From Devosia sp. Root685 (GTDB lineage: Bacteria > Pseudomonadota > Alphaproteobacteria > Rhizobiales > Devosiaceae), in NCBI RefSeq assembly GCF_001427875.1, contig NZ_LMHK01000001.1, positions 498,871 to 562,870 on the forward strand: a stretch of DNA of 64,000 bases, given 5' to 3'. Under the pieces are notes generated by a model, which was not told the origin of the DNA, did not search any database, and saw only the letters and a program-made list of their open reading frames with translations. Numbering within the stretch: the stretch's first letter is position 1; every line of letters starts with the position of its first letter. The translations under genes and the position numbers were made by a program. Positions 17,362 to 26,862 of the stretch are shown piece after piece.

Positions 17362-18444
17362 ATGCGTGTTTCCGAATTCGACTTTGAACTGCCCGAAAAC
17401 CTGATCGCCCTGCATCCGGCCGAGCCACGCGACTCGGCGCGCCTATTGCTGGTGCGTCCGGGCGAAGCGCTGGAAGACCGGCATATTCCGGACTTGTTGG
17501 AAATCCTGCAGCCGGGCGATGTGCTTGTCGTCAACGATACGCGGGTTTTGCCGGCGGAACTGCGAGGAACGCGGGTTCGGGGCGAGACGCGGGCCAATGT
17601 GTCGTTCAACCTCCACAAGCGGGTCGATGCCCATACCTGGCGCGCCTTTGCGCGGCCGGCGAAGAAGCTGGCGCTGCTCGACGAGCTGGAACTGGGCAAT
17701 GGAGAGGCCGATGCGCTGAAGGCGCGGGTGGCCGGCAAGGGCGATACGGGCGAAGTGACGCTGGAATTCGCCCTCGGCGGCGCGCGACTCGATGAGGCGA
17801 TCAAATCGCATGGCGCCATGCCGCTGCCGCCCTATATCGGAGCCAAGCGGGCGGTCGAAGAGCGCGACAAGGTGGATTATCAGACGGTTTATGCCGCCGA
17901 GGATGGCGCCGTGGCGGCGCCCACTGCGGGGCTGCATTTCACCGAAAAACTGCTGCAGCAATTGAGCGATCGTGGCGTGACCATGGAGCGCGTGACGCTT
18001 CATGTGGGTGCCGGAACGTTTCTGCCGATGAAGGTGGATGACACGGAAGACCATGTCATGCATTCGGAATGGGGCGATATCGACCAGGCGACCGTCGAGC
18101 GGATCAATGCCAAGCGGGCGCTGGGCGGGCGAGTGATTGCGGTCGGGACGACGAGTTTGCGGCTATTGGAAACGGCGTCGCGGGCAAGTGGACGGCTGCA
18201 GCCTTTCAGCGGCGACACGGATATCTTCATCACGCCGGGGTTCAAGTTCCGGACGGTCGATGTGCTGATGACCAATTTTCATTTACCGAAATCGACGCTT
18301 TTCATGCTGGTCAGCGCCTTTTCGGGGCTCGAGCAGATGAAGGCCGCCTATCATCACGCGATATCGAGTGGTTACCGGTTTTATTCCTATGGCGATTCTT
18401 CGCTGCTGTTCCGCGCGGGCGGAAACGAGGACGACGCGGCGTGA
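17362..18444 (+). CDS. queA: S-adenosylmethionine:tRNA ribosyltransferase-isomerase
   Basis: QueA moves the ribosyl part of SAM onto preQ1 in tRNA, giving epoxyqueuosine. The 360-residue product has the family start [20 protein letters not shown] and later [45 protein letters not shown] and [17 protein letters not shown] follow. The open frame continues far upstream, but the family start is clearly at 17362. The stop overlaps the GTG of the exoD-like gene (GTGA). tgt, which acts earlier in the same pathway, lies 1.3 kb downstream. Confidence 0.98.
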   Translation: MRVSEFDFELPENLIALHPAEPRDSARLLLVRPGEALEDRHIPDLLEILQPGDVLVVNDTRVLPAELRGTRVRGETRANVSFNLHKRVDAHTWRAFARPAKKLALLDELELGNGEADALKARVAGKGDTGEVTLEFALGGARLDEAIKSHGAMPLPPYIGAKRAVEERDKVDYQTVYAAEDGAVAAPTAGLHFTEKLLQQLSDRGVTMERVTLHVGAGTFLPMKVDDTEDHVMHSEWGDIDQATVERINAKRALGGRVIAVGTTSLRLLETASRASGRLQPFSGDTDIFITPGFKFRTVDVLMTNFHLPKSTLFMLVSAFSGLEQMKAAYHHAISSGYRFYSYGDSSLLFRAGGNEDDAA

Positions 18445-19067
18445 GCCGGGGCACACCGCCCATCGTTCGCTACACCAATCGGATCGTCCTGGGACTAAGG
18501 ACTGTTGCTGCCAGCGGCGATGAAAAGCTGACGTTTCGGCGGCTGATCGAGGCGATGGGACCGGGCGCACATCGCCTGCTGATCCTGATGCTGACGCTGC
18601 TCAACATGATCCCTGGGCCACCGGGATTTGGCGGAACGATTGCCTGGACGACGTTTGCCGTGGCGCTGGCCATGGTGCTCGGAAAACCTATTCGGCTGCC
18701 CGGCATCATCGGCAATCGCAAGCTGCCGGTGACGCCGCTCCTCAAGGCGAGCGAGCAGGTGGTGCGGGTAACGGGGATTATCGCGCGGTTTTCGCGGCCG
18801 CGGATGCGATGGCTGACGGGCGCAGCGGCGACGGTTCCCTACGGCATTTTCACCATGGTGCTCAGCGTGGCGATGACGGTGCCGATCCCGTTTATCAACG
18901 CGGTGCCCAATGCCGGGCTGTGCGTGCTGGCGTTTTCGATGCTGAACCGGGATGGGGTAGGGGCGGTGATCGGGACGGTGATTTGCCTTGTGGGGTTGGG
19001 GATTGAGATCGCGCTGATTTTCGGGGCGGTCAATCTGGGGATGCATGCGGTCGAGGCGGTGTTTTAG
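18441..19067 (+). CDS. ExoD-family membrane protein
   Basis: A 208-residue protein of the exopolysaccharide synthesis ExoD family. [20 protein letters not shown] is followed by the IPGPPGFGG loop, and two pairs of hydrophobic helices run to the C-terminus. In rhizobia exoD mutants show altered exopolysaccharide and alkali sensitivity; the biochemical role is unsettled. The GTG start overlaps the queA stop by four bases, so translation is coupled. Confidence 0.85.
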   Translation: MSRGTPPIVRYTNRIVLGLRTVAASGDEKLTFRRLIEAMGPGAHRLLILMLTLLNMIPGPPGFGGTIAWTTFAVALAMVLGKPIRLPGIIGNRKLPVTPLLKASEQVVRVTGIIARFSRPRMRWLTGAAATVPYGIFTMVLSVAMTVPIPFINAVPNAGLCVLAFSMLNRDGVGAVIGTVICLVGLGIEIALIFGAVNLGMHAVEAVF

Positions 19068-19093
19068 GCCCTAGACCTCACCTCCACTCGCGC

Positions 19094-19143
19094 GACCTCG
19101 TGGTTCGAGGCTCCGCTGCGCTCCGCACCTCACCATGAGGTCT
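19094..19143 (+). repeat. dispersed repeat family D, copy 1 (half unit)
   Basis: It contains CTCGTGGTTCGAGGCTCCGC and CGCACCTCACCATGAGG, the right half of the palindromic family. It lies between the convergent ends of the exoD-like gene and the secreted protein at 19177. Confidence 0.8.
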
Positions 19144-19176
19144 CTTGGAGTGGGCAGCGGAGCAAAAGAGAGATGC

Positions 19177-19614
19177 CTAAATCCCCGCTGCGTCGTGGAG
19201 TAGCGTGCCGGAAAAACCGCAGGAGGCGCCGTGGTATTCGAGGCAGCCGTCGCGCTCTTCGAGCGTTACGCCGCCTGCGCCGTCAAAGATGAGGCCGATT
19301 TCGCAATAGCGCTGGTTGAGCGGCGAGTCGTCTTCGGGATCGTACATTTCGTTTTCGACGAAGAAATTGCCGCCCTTCTTGTCGAGCAGAACTTCGCCAT
19401 CGATGCCGCCGGCGCAGCCCATGAATTCTTCCTCTATGGGCACGACCGTGTTGATCGAAATGGAATAGCGATCATCTTCGATATGGGTGAGGTCGAGCGT
19501 CAAATCGCCTTCGCCGCTGCCGGTATACTGGCCTTCGATCGTGTTCACGTCCTCAGCAAAGGCGGGAAGGGCAGCGAGGGAAATTGCGGCGACGAGAAAT
19601 GCGGTGCGGAACAT
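19177..19614 (-). CDS. secreted acidic hypothetical protein
   Basis: A 145-residue protein of unknown function. The ATG at 19614 has GAGG eight bases upstream and opens a signal peptide (MFRTAFLVAAISLAALPAFA, cleavage near residue 20). The mature part is acidic (DEEF, DPEDDSP) and has four Cys: CAGG, RYCEIG, DGCLEY and ASCGF. They could form two disulphides in the periplasm. The IEGQYTGSGEGDLTLDL opening suggests a beta-rich fold. It is unrelated to its neighbours. Confidence 0.75.
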   Translation of the reverse strand: MFRTAFLVAAISLAALPAFAEDVNTIEGQYTGSGEGDLTLDLTHIEDDRYSISINTVVPIEEEFMGCAGGIDGEVLLDKKGGNFFVENEMYDPEDDSPLNQRYCEIGLIFDGAGGVTLEERDGCLEYHGASCGFSGTLLHDAAGI

Positions 19615-19783
19615 AAGCGGCCTCAACAACGGAAAGTGATTTGCCGATAGGGGCAGGCGAGCGTGGCGAAAATCGGACTTTTACCACTGCAAGCCGCTCA
19701 ATGCGCAGGATTTTTGGCATTGGTGGGCTGCGGACCCGCTGGGGCCTTTCTTCCGGCCGGGCAACCGGCTAGAAACCCGCCCC

Positions 19784-20923
19784 ATGAGCACGACGACGAA
19801 ACAGGTTACCTTCTCCCTTCTCGCAACCGACGGCGCGGCGCGGCGCGGCCGTATCGACACGCCAAGGGGCGAAATCAACACGCCCGCTTTCATGCCTGTC
19901 GGCACGGCCGGCACGGTGAAAGCCATGTATCCCGAGCAGGTGCGCGAGACCGGCGCCGATATTCTCCTCGGGAACACCTATCACCTGATGCTGCGGCCAG
20001 GGGCGGAGCGGGTGGCTTCGCTCGGCGGGCTCCATGATTTCATGGACTGGCAGCGGCCGATCCTGACCGATAGCGGCGGGTTTCAGGTCATGTCATTGGC
20101 CAAGCTGCGGAAACTCACCGAGAAGGGCGTGACCTTCAAATCGCATATCGATGGCTCGTCCTATGAGCTGACGCCAGAGCGGTCGATCGAGATCCAGACG
20201 CTGCTCGATAGCGATATCATCATGCAGCTCGACGAGTGCATTGCGCTGCCGGCGGAGCGCAAGGAAATCGAGCGGGCGATGGAATTGTCGCTGCGCTGGG
20301 CGGATCGCTCGAAGACTGCATTCAACAATCAGCAGAACCGGGCGCTGTTCGGGATCGTGCAGGGTGGCGACGATCCGGAACTGCGGGCGCGCTCGGCGGC
20401 GGGGCTGAAGTCGATCGGGTTCGATGGCTATTCGATTGGCGGGCTGGCCGTGGGGGAGCCGCAGGACGTGATGTTCCGCGTGCTTTCGGACATTACGCCG
20501 GAGTTGCCGACGGATCGGCCGCGCTATCTGATGGGCGTGGGCAAGCCGGACGATATTCTGGGCGGGATCGAGCGCGGCGTCGATATGTTCGACTGTGTGC
20601 ACCCGACGCGCGCTGGCCGCCATGGCCATGCCTATACGCGCTTTGGCGTCATCAACCTGAAGAATGCGCGGCATAAGGATGATCCCCGGCCGCTCGACGA
20701 GCAATCGCCCAACCCTAATTGCCGGCGCTGGAGCCGGGCCTATCTCCACCATCTGGTAAGGACGGAAGAGATTTTGGGCGCAATGGTGCTTTCCCAGATC
20801 AACCTTGCCTATTATCAAGAGCTAACGGCGGGTACGCGGCAGGCTATCGAAGCCGGTCGCATGACCGATTTTGCGGCGGAAACGCGGGCTGCCTGGGCGG
20901 CCGGCGACCTGCCCATACTGTAA
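19784..20923 (+). CDS. tgt: queuine tRNA-ribosyltransferase (TGT) without the full zinc motif
   Basis: TGT exchanges guanine 34 of GUN-anticodon tRNAs for preQ1. The 379-residue product has [12 protein letters not shown] with the general-base Asp, [24 protein letters not shown], the nucleophile Asp in [12 protein letters not shown], and GRHGHAY. The usual C-x-C-x2-C...H zinc site is altered: the segment reads [18 protein letters not shown], so only the third Cys and the following His remain. All catalytic segments are intact, so it is probably active. It lies in the queA-tgt neighbourhood. Confidence 0.96.
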   Translation: MSTTTKQVTFSLLATDGAARRGRIDTPRGEINTPAFMPVGTAGTVKAMYPEQVRETGADILLGNTYHLMLRPGAERVASLGGLHDFMDWQRPILTDSGGFQVMSLAKLRKLTEKGVTFKSHIDGSSYELTPERSIEIQTLLDSDIIMQLDECIALPAERKEIERAMELSLRWADRSKTAFNNQQNRALFGIVQGGDDPELRARSAAGLKSIGFDGYSIGGLAVGEPQDVMFRVLSDITPELPTDRPRYLMGVGKPDDILGGIERGVDMFDCVHPTRAGRHGHAYTRFGVINLKNARHKDDPRPLDEQSPNPNCRRWSRAYLHHLVRTEEILGAMVLSQINLAYYQELTAGTRQAIEAGRMTDFAAETRAAWAAGDLPIL

Positions 20924-20944
20924 ATTCACTTGGAGAAGACGCTG

Positions 20945-22585
20945 ATGGCTAAGTCGGGGCGTAAGGCCGGTTTCGAAGCGCTGGGCAAGCTCAAGAAGGC
21001 AATCGAAGGCGCGCCGATGCGGCTGCTGTTTGCCGAGGACCCCAACCGCTTCCAGCGTTTTTCGGCCTCTGGCGCCGATATTCTCCTCGACTATTCCAAG
21101 AACCGGATCGACGAAGAGGTGATGGCTGCGCTGTTCGACCTGGCGCGCGCTGCCGGGGTCGAAGAGCGCCGCGCGCAGATGTGCGAAGGCGAGCATATCA
21201 ACATCACCGAAGACCGCGCCGTCATGCACATGGCGCTGCGCTATCAGGGCGACAAGCCGGTTGAGGTCGATGGCAAGGATGTGATGCCTGATGTGCGGGC
21301 GGTGCTTGGGGCCATCGAGGCCTATACCAATGCCGTGCGATCAGGCGAAATTCGCGGCTTTGGCGGCGAGCAGTTTACCGATGTGGTCAATATCGGCATT
21401 GGCGGGTCCGATCTCGGCCCGGTGATGGTGACGCTGGCGCTCGAGCCATACACGCGGGCCGACCTGCGGGCGCATTATGTGTCCAATGTCGATGGCGCGC
21501 ATATCCATGACATTTTGAAGCGCCTCGATCCCAAGAAGACGCTGTTCATCGTCGCCTCGAAGACGTTTACGACCGACGAGACGATGACCAATGCCAATTC
21601 GGCCCGCAAATGGCTGGCCGGTGCGCTGGGCGAAGAGGCCGTGCCGAGCCACTTTGCGGCGGTTTCGACCAATATCCCGGCCTGCGCCAAGTTTGGCATT
21701 CAGGAAGACCGGATCTTTGGGTTCTGGGACTGGGTTGGCGGACGCTATTCGGTCTGGTCGGCGATTGGCCTGCCGGTGGCTTTGGCCGTGGGCTACGAGA
21801 ATTTCGCGAAGTTTTTGGCTGGCGCCGATGCGATGGACCGGCATTTCCTTGAAACGCCGCTGGAACAGAACCTGCCTGTCATCATGGGCCTCCTGGGCGT
21901 CTGGTACCGCAATGTCTGGGGTTTTTCGACCCATGCGGTGCTGCCCTATGACCAGCGGTTGAGCCGTTTTCCGGCCTATCTGCAGCAGCAGGATATGGAA
22001 TCGAACGGCAAGTCCGTTACGCTCAACGGCAAGCCGGTCGGCTGGTCGACAGGGCCGATTGTCTGGGGCGAGCCGGGCACCAATGGGCAGCACGCGTTCT
22101 ATCAGCTGATCCATCAGGGCACCGACGTCATCCCGGCGGATTTCCTGATTGCCGCGCAGCCGCATGAAAGCCTGCCGCCGCATCACGACAAGCTCGTGGC
22201 CAACGTCCTGGCGCAGTCCGAAGCGCTGATGCTGGGGAAGACCGAGGAAGAGGTCGTTGCCGAACTCAAGGCGCAGGGGCTCGACAAGGACAAGATCAAG
22301 GAGCTGACGCCGCACAAGGTGTTTCCGGGCAATCGTCCGAGCAATACGCTGTTCTACAAGCAGCTGACGCCGGAATTGCTGGGGTCGCTGGTGGCGCTCT
22401 ATGAGCACAAGGTTTTTGTGCAGGGCGTGATCTGGAACGTCAATTCCTATGACCAGTGGGGCGTGGAGCTGGGCAAGCAGTTGGCGAAGGCGCTGCTGCC
22501 GAAGGTTCAGGGAGATCAGAGCGGGGAGGGGCATGATAGCTCCACGCAGGGTCTCCTCAAATTCTACCTCGCCAACAAGGCCTGA
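20945..22585 (+). CDS. pgi: glucose-6-phosphate isomerase
   Basis: PGI interconverts glucose-6-phosphate and fructose-6-phosphate. This feeds glycolysis or gluconeogenesis and, through fructose-6-phosphate, the GlmS reaction encoded at 26863. The 546-residue product has both PGI signatures: [12 protein letters not shown] with the SIS fold, [20 protein letters not shown], and the [15 protein letters not shown] block. The ATG at 20945 has GGAG nine bases upstream; a TTG at 20930 would remove the RBS. It starts 21 bases after tgt. Confidence 0.97.
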   Translation: MAKSGRKAGFEALGKLKKAIEGAPMRLLFAEDPNRFQRFSASGADILLDYSKNRIDEEVMAALFDLARAAGVEERRAQMCEGEHINITEDRAVMHMALRYQGDKPVEVDGKDVMPDVRAVLGAIEAYTNAVRSGEIRGFGGEQFTDVVNIGIGGSDLGPVMVTLALEPYTRADLRAHYVSNVDGAHIHDILKRLDPKKTLFIVASKTFTTDETMTNANSARKWLAGALGEEAVPSHFAAVSTNIPACAKFGIQEDRIFGFWDWVGGRYSVWSAIGLPVALAVGYENFAKFLAGADAMDRHFLETPLEQNLPVIMGLLGVWYRNVWGFSTHAVLPYDQRLSRFPAYLQQQDMESNGKSVTLNGKPVGWSTGPIVWGEPGTNGQHAFYQLIHQGTDVIPADFLIAAQPHESLPPHHDKLVANVLAQSEALMLGKTEEEVVAELKAQGLDKDKIKELTPHKVFPGNRPSNTLFYKQLTPELLGSLVALYEHKVFVQGVIWNVNSYDQWGVELGKQLAKALLPKVQGDQSGEGHDSSTQGLLKFYLANKA

Positions 22586-22588
22586 GAA

Positions 22589-23344
22589 TTGACCATCACC
22601 ACCGACGAGCAACTGGAAAAACTCAAGGCGATTGGCCGCATCTGTGCCGTGGCGCGCGACGCCATGGCGGCGGCCATGCGGCCGGGCATGACGACGCTGG
22701 AACTCGACGAGATCGGCGCGAAAATCCTCGCCGAGCATGGGGCACTGTCGGCACCGATCGTGACCTATGACTTTCCGGGGACGACCTGCATTTCGGTGAA
22801 TGAGGAGATTGCCCACGGCATTCCCGGCGACCGGGTTTTGCGCGAGGGCGATCTCGTCAATATCGACGTTTCGGCTGAGCTGAACGGCGTTTTTGCCGAT
22901 TGCGGCGCGAGCTATGTGTTGGGCAAGGGCGACAAGCGGCTCGATGCGCTCTGCCGCGATGGCAAGAAGGCGATGTGGGCGGGGATCAATGTGGTCAAGG
23001 CGGGCGTGCCGCTGGCCGATATCGGCACCGCCATCGGCAAGGTGGCCAAAAAGGGCGGCTACACGCTGATCCGGAACCTTGCGAGCCACGGGGTGGGCGA
23101 TAGCCTCCATGACGAGCCGGGGGAAATTCCGACCTGGCCGGATCGTTCGGAGCGGCGGCGGATCGGGAATGGGCTGGTGTTCACCATCGAGCCGTTCCTG
23201 TCGCTGGGCGGGCAGATGGCGGCGCAGAAAAGCGAAGATGACGAGTGGACACTGATCGCCGAGCCGCTGGCGCCGTGCGTGCAATATGAGCACACGGTGG
23301 TGGCGACGCCGCGTGGGGCTGTTGTGGTGACGCTGGCGGCTTAG
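22589..23344 (+). CDS. map: type I methionine aminopeptidase
   Basis: MAP removes the initiator methionine from nascent proteins. The 251-residue product has the pita-bread fold and all five metal ligands in order: Asp in VNIDVSAE, Asp eleven residues later in FADCGAS, His in LASHGVG, Glu in VFTIEPF and Glu in CVQYEHTVV. FADCG and SHGVG replace the more common HGDTS and GHGIG, so this is a divergent branch. The start is TTG, three bases after pgi. Confidence 0.95.
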   Translation: MTITTDEQLEKLKAIGRICAVARDAMAAAMRPGMTTLELDEIGAKILAEHGALSAPIVTYDFPGTTCISVNEEIAHGIPGDRVLREGDLVNIDVSAELNGVFADCGASYVLGKGDKRLDALCRDGKKAMWAGINVVKAGVPLADIGTAIGKVAKKGGYTLIRNLASHGVGDSLHDEPGEIPTWPDRSERRRIGNGLVFTIEPFLSLGGQMAAQKSEDDEWTLIAEPLAPCVQYEHTVVATPRGAVVVTLAA

Positions 23345-23364
23345 GTTCGTTCGGTGCAGTTTCC

Positions 23365-23535
23365 TCAGTAGCCCTCATGGTGAGGTGCTTTGCCCTTGCA
23401 AAGCCTCGAACTACGGGGGCGTGGCGCTGAGGCGTCGGGGCACGACCTCGGGGTTCGAGGCTTCACTGCGTTGCGCACCTCACCATGAGGTCTACTGAGT
23501 ACATGAGGCCTACTGAGCAGGTGAGGTCTACTGGG
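23365..23535 (+). repeat. dispersed repeat family D, copy 2 (full palindromic unit)
   Basis: The left arm (CCCTCATGGTGAGGTGC ... AAGCCTCGAACTACGGGGGC) and right arm (CGACCTCGGGGTTCGAGGC ... CACCTCACCATGAGG) are inverted. Three short tandem-like AGGYCTACTGRG units follow at 23488-23535. It lies between the convergent ends of map and the membrane protein at 23548. Confidence 0.85.
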
Positions 23536-23547
23536 ACAATGACCCCG

Positions 23548-24075
23548 CTACAACCACACCAGCAGCATCGGGCCGATGAGCACGAGGCCGATGGCGATGA
23601 TGAAGCGCAGGTTGCCCAATTGGCGCAGTGCGGGGACGCTGAGGGCGGTTGAGAGCAGGAAGTAGCCGACGAGCGCGATGAGCGCCGGGGCTATGCCGCT
23701 GGCGGTGAGCGGCGTGTTTTCGTTGAGTTGCAGATAGATCATGTGGCCGCCGGCAAAGCCGATCAGCGAGGTGATGACCACGGTCACGGCCTTGGCGGTG
23801 ATCAGCAGGGCCATGTCGATGGTGTTGCTGGTGAGCGCCAGGGCAAGGCCGGTGGCTGTTACATGGACGGCGGCCAGGGTGGCGAAAACCTGACTTTGCG
23901 CCAAGAGGGGAATCAATTCGGGCGGCGCGAAGAGTGGCACGGCGCCGACCATGGGCAGGTTGGCTCCGTACTGCGCCATCAGAAAAATGACGTAGAGCAT
24001 GACGAGAGTCGATGCGGCGAAGACAAGCGCGACCGCTGCGAGGACCTTGAGCAGGTCCATAGTATCCTGAGACAC
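23548..24075 (-). CDS. membrane protein of unknown function
   Basis: A 175-residue protein with four or five hydrophobic helices (about 10-33, 62-85, 88-110, 125-147 and 155-175). No family was recognised. The GTG at 24075 has GAGGAGG five bases upstream; an in-frame ATG five codons later is less well placed. It is followed by the family D repeat and stands alone. Confidence 0.7.
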   Translation of the reverse strand: MSQDTMDLLKVLAAVALVFAASTLVMLYVIFLMAQYGANLPMVGAVPLFAPPELIPLLAQSQVFATLAAVHVTATGLALALTSNTIDMALLITAKAVTVVITSLIGFAGGHMIYLQLNENTPLTASGIAPALIALVGYFLLSTALSVPALRQLGNLRFIIAIGLVLIGPMLLVWL

Positions 24076-24136
24076 GTCGCCTCCTCACAATGCTGTTGGG
24101 TTGGATATTAGTTCGCCGGGTTGATTCTGACAGCAG

Positions 24137-24292
24137 TCAGACGCGGCGGCGGCCGGGCTGGGCGAGAATTCTCGTGACCGGGCGGCGCCGGCGAACGGCG
24201 ACGGGCATCCGATACTCATCCGACAGCTCTGCCGCATCGGCCCGATTGTCGAGCTCGGCATAGGGATCGATGTCGGTGGAACAGGGTGACAT
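24137..24292 (-). CDS. possible small basic protein
   Basis: A 51-residue ORF, MSPCSTDIDPYAELDNRADA and onward, with an acidic first half and a strongly basic end (VRRRRPVTRIL...PGRRRV). Codons look like those of neighbouring genes, but the RBS is weak and no family is recognised. It may be a real small protein downstream of tRNA-Lys, or chance. The rest of the 24076-24420 gap shows nothing clear. Confidence 0.3.
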   Translation of the reverse strand: MSPCSTDIDPYAELDNRADAAELSDEYRMPVAVRRRRPVTRILAQPGRRRV

Positions 24293-24420
24293 GGTGCCAG
24301 AAACGGAAAATGGGTTGCCGGGGTCATGCCCAAGTCGTGTGGCAAGGTCAAGACAGCGGCCCTGCACAGGTCTGCATTCGGCGCAGCTGCCCGGTCTTGT
24401 CGGATGATGAAAGAGAAAAG

Positions 24421-24495
24421 TGGTACGCCGGGCGGGGGTCGAACCCGCGACCATTCGATTAAAAGTCGAATGCTCTACCACTGAGCTACCGGCGC
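24421..24495 (-). tRNA. tRNA-Lys (anticodon TTT)
   Basis: On the minus strand a full cloverleaf of 75 bases is visible. It has acceptor GCGCCGG pairing with CCGGCGT, D-arm AGCTCAGTGGTAGAGC, and anticodon stem ATTCGA/TCGAAT around loop CTTTTAA (anticodon TTT). T-arm CGGGTTCGACCC and encoded CCA complete it. A T-rich stretch follows. Confidence 0.97.
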
Positions 24496-24603
24496 ATACT
24501 TTTTGTCTAACACCCTGCGGCGTTGGCGCGGAAAATAGTCAGGATAGTCCCGGAGTCAACCGATATTGCGCCGGGGCCGTCCAAGGCTGGGGAAGGACCC
24601 GTG

Positions 24604-25395
24604 CTAATTAATGGGCGCACCTGCAAAGCTCGTTGGCGAGCAGGCGATTTCCATCTGTTCGAGGCGCTGGCAGAAATCGCGCGCTTCGGACATTTGCGCG
24701 ATAGGGCCGATGACGAGGCGCTGCTGATTGGCGCCTGTGCCTTCAGTCACCAGCGGCGACATGTCGATGACGAGCGAACCCAGGCGAACCTCGAGATTGC
24801 GCCACTGGGCGGCCGCCTGGCCGGATGCAAAGTTCGAGCCGACGGCGACTGCGTAGCCCACCTTGGCGCCGGACGAGGCGCTGGGCACGGCGATAGGCGC
24901 GGGCAAGGGTTGCTGCAGCGGCGACTGATGCACGACGACCGTACCGCCATCGGCTGCAAACTGCTGGCCGGCATTGCTAGTGATCGAAGCCGTGGTGACG
25001 GAACGATCGACCGAGCCGGTGACGGGGCGCATTTCGGCAAGGTTCGGCATGGAGACTTCCAGTGCGCCGACGCGCCGCACCACTTCATTGCCGGACTGTT
25101 CCTGCAAAGAGAAGCGGGTCGTCAGAATCTCATTCTGGCGGCGCAACTGCGCCGTTTCGGTGAGCAGCTCGGCAACCTGCTGGCGCAATTGGGAGAGCGA
25201 TGCCGCGTCGCTTCGCGGCGAATGCAGCGTATTGAGGGCCGAAGAGGGGATGAGACCACTCACATTGGCCGCGAGGACAGCGATGCCGGCGCAGACAAGT
25301 GCGGCTATTCCCCAGACTTTGACGTCCGACTGCCGAAACTGTTCTGAATTCTGCACCAATTGTCCATCCTCGATTGCCCAACGAATCAAGGGCAC
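24604..25395 (-). CDS. membrane-anchored protein with SPOR-like C-terminus
   Basis: A 263-residue protein. It has a short cytoplasmic N-terminus, one membrane helix (about 28-48, VWGIAALVCAGIAVLAANV) and a periplasmic coiled coil (about 66-112, leucine and glutamine rich). A low-complexity linker follows. The C-terminal about 75 residues (YAVAVGSNFASGQAAAQW ... RLVIGPIAQMSEARDFC) have the spacing of an SPOR domain. SPOR domains bind denuded peptidoglycan at division sites. The gene is divergent from glmU, which supplies UDP-GlcNAc for peptidoglycan. The GTG start at 25395 has a weak RBS and is uncertain. Confidence 0.7.
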   Translation of the reverse strand: MPLIRWAIEDGQLVQNSEQFRQSDVKVWGIAALVCAGIAVLAANVSGLIPSSALNTLHSPRSDAASLSQLRQQVAELLTETAQLRRQNEILTTRFSLQEQSGNEVVRRVGALEVSMPNLAEMRPVTGSVDRSVTTASITSNAGQQFAADGGTVVVHQSPLQQPLPAPIAVPSASSGAKVGYAVAVGSNFASGQAAAQWRNLEVRLGSLVIDMSPLVTEGTGANQQRLVIGPIAQMSEARDFCQRLEQMEIACSPTSFAGAPIN

Positions 25396-25412
25396 TACGC
25401 TCTATTAGAATG

Positions 25413-25441
25413 TGTCATTGGTTATCTATTCACCAATGACA
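25413..25441. promoter_or_regulatory. perfect 10-bp inverted repeat between the SPOR-like gene and glmU
   Basis: TGTCATTGGT and ACCAATGACA flank a nine-base AT-rich centre in the 104-bp divergent intergenic region. It is 18 bases upstream of the SPOR-like gene start and 59 bases upstream of glmU. A site of this shape could be an operator for both genes or a hairpin in the SPOR-gene leader. No regulator is identified. Confidence 0.5.
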
Positions 25442-25499
25442 TCGGCCATAAATTTGTGGCATTGGGCGAAGAAGAACCTGGCAAGCTGGAGTAACCGCG

Positions 25500-26861
25500 A
25501 TGACAGAACTGCTTTCCATCATTCTTGCGGCCGGCGAGGGCACGCGGATGAAGTCATCCTTGCCCAAGGTTTTGCATCACGTCGGCGGCCTGCCTGTCGT
25601 CAGCCATGTGCTGCGGACGGCCAAGGCGGCGGGTTCGACCATTGCCGTGGTGGTCGGGCCGAACCACGAGGCCGTGGAAGAGGCCGTGGCCCGGTTTGAG
25701 GCCGATGCGCATATTTCTCAGCAGGTGGAGCGCAAGGGCACGGCTCACGCAGTGCAGCAGGCACGCGCGGCCTTCGAGGCGGCCACGGGCCATGTGCTGG
25801 TGCTCTTCGCGGATACCCCCCTCGTGACGGCCGAGACGATAGCGGAAATCGTCGAGAGGCTCGATAGCGGCGCCGATATTGTCGTGGTCGGGTTCAGGCC
25901 CGACAATCCCACGGGCTATGGACGGCTATTGACCGAAGGTGGGCGTGTGCTGGCGATCCGCGAGCACAAGGACGCGACCGAGGAAGAGCGCAAGATCGGC
26001 CTCTGCAATTCGGGAATCATGGGTTTCCGGGGCGAGACGCTTCGTTCCGTGATCGACCGGATCGGCAACGAGAATGCCAAGGGCGAGTATTATCTGACCG
26101 ATGCGGTTGAGATTGCGGCGGGCGATGACCGGCGCGTCGATTTCATCGAGGCCGACGCCGGGGAACTGGTCGGGGTCGATAATCGCGTCAAATTGGCCGA
26201 GGCCGAGGCGACGTTCCAGGAATTCAAACGCATTGAGGCCATGGAAGCTGGCGTGACGCTGCGCGATCCCAAGAGCGTCTGGTTTTCGTGGGATACGGAA
26301 ATTGGGCGCGATGTGACGATTTTCCCCAATGTGGTTTTCGGGCCGGGCGTCAGAATCGCCGACAATGTCGAAATTCGCGCCTTTTGCGACATCGAAGACG
26401 CCGTGATCGGCGAGGGTTCGAGCATCGGGCCGTTTGCGCGTATTCGCGGCGGGGCGGAGCTGGGGCCGGATGTGCACCTGGGCAATTTCGTCGAGGTGAA
26501 AAAGTCGAAGATCGGGGCCGGGACGAAGGCGGGGCATTTGAGCTATCTTGGCGACGCCGAGATTGGCTCAAAAACCAATATCGGCGCGGGCACGATCACC
26601 TGCAACTATGACGGCGTTAACAAGGATAAGACTGTTATCGGCGACAATGCCTTTATCGGGTCGCACGCCTCGCTGGTGGCGCCGGTAACGATCGGCAACG
26701 GCGCCTATACAGCCTCGGGTAGCGTGATTACCCAGGACGTGCCGGACGACGCGCTGGCCTTTGGCCGGGCGCGGCAGGAAAACAAGGCGGGCTATGCGCC
26801 CAAACTGCGCGAACTGGCGCTGGCCAAAAAGGCCGCCAAGCTCGCGGCCAAGGGGAAATAA
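25500..26861 (+). CDS. glmU: bifunctional UDP-GlcNAc pyrophosphorylase / GlcN-1-P acetyltransferase
   Basis: GlmU acetylates glucosamine-1-phosphate, then adds UMP, giving UDP-GlcNAc for peptidoglycan and lipopolysaccharide. The 453-residue product has the N-terminal uridylyltransferase with LAAGEGTRMKSSLPKVLHHV. The C-terminal part is a left-handed beta-helix of hexapeptide repeats (about 250-430) with GHLSYLGDAEIG and NIGAGTITCNYDG. GGAG lies nine bases before the ATG. glmS starts two bases after the stop, so the two steps of the pathway are co-expressed. Confidence 0.98.
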   Translation: MTELLSIILAAGEGTRMKSSLPKVLHHVGGLPVVSHVLRTAKAAGSTIAVVVGPNHEAVEEAVARFEADAHISQQVERKGTAHAVQQARAAFEAATGHVLVLFADTPLVTAETIAEIVERLDSGADIVVVGFRPDNPTGYGRLLTEGGRVLAIREHKDATEEERKIGLCNSGIMGFRGETLRSVIDRIGNENAKGEYYLTDAVEIAAGDDRRVDFIEADAGELVGVDNRVKLAEAEATFQEFKRIEAMEAGVTLRDPKSVWFSWDTEIGRDVTIFPNVVFGPGVRIADNVEIRAFCDIEDAVIGEGSSIGPFARIRGGAELGPDVHLGNFVEVKKSKIGAGTKAGHLSYLGDAEIGSKTNIGAGTITCNYDGVNKDKTVIGDNAFIGSHASLVAPVTIGNGAYTASGSVITQDVPDDALAFGRARQENKAGYAPKLRELALAKKAAKLAAKGK

Positions 26862-26862
26862 G

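Noticed and set aside
20930..20944. TTG start for pgi at 20930
   Set aside because: It would use the Shine-Dalgarno GGAG as coding sequence; the ATG at 20945 has that RBS at proper spacing.
21341..23293. 650-codon minus-strand open frame opposite pgi and map
   Set aside because: Antisense shadow; both plus-strand genes carry complete catalytic motifs.
23365..23535. CRISPR-like array in the repeat block after map
   Set aside because: Repeats are palindromic, irregularly spaced, few, and recur singly elsewhere; there are no uniform spacers and no cas genes.
24137..24481. 114-codon minus-strand frame running out of tRNA-Lys
   Set aside because: Its first codons are the tRNA itself; only the inner part from 24292 could be a small gene.
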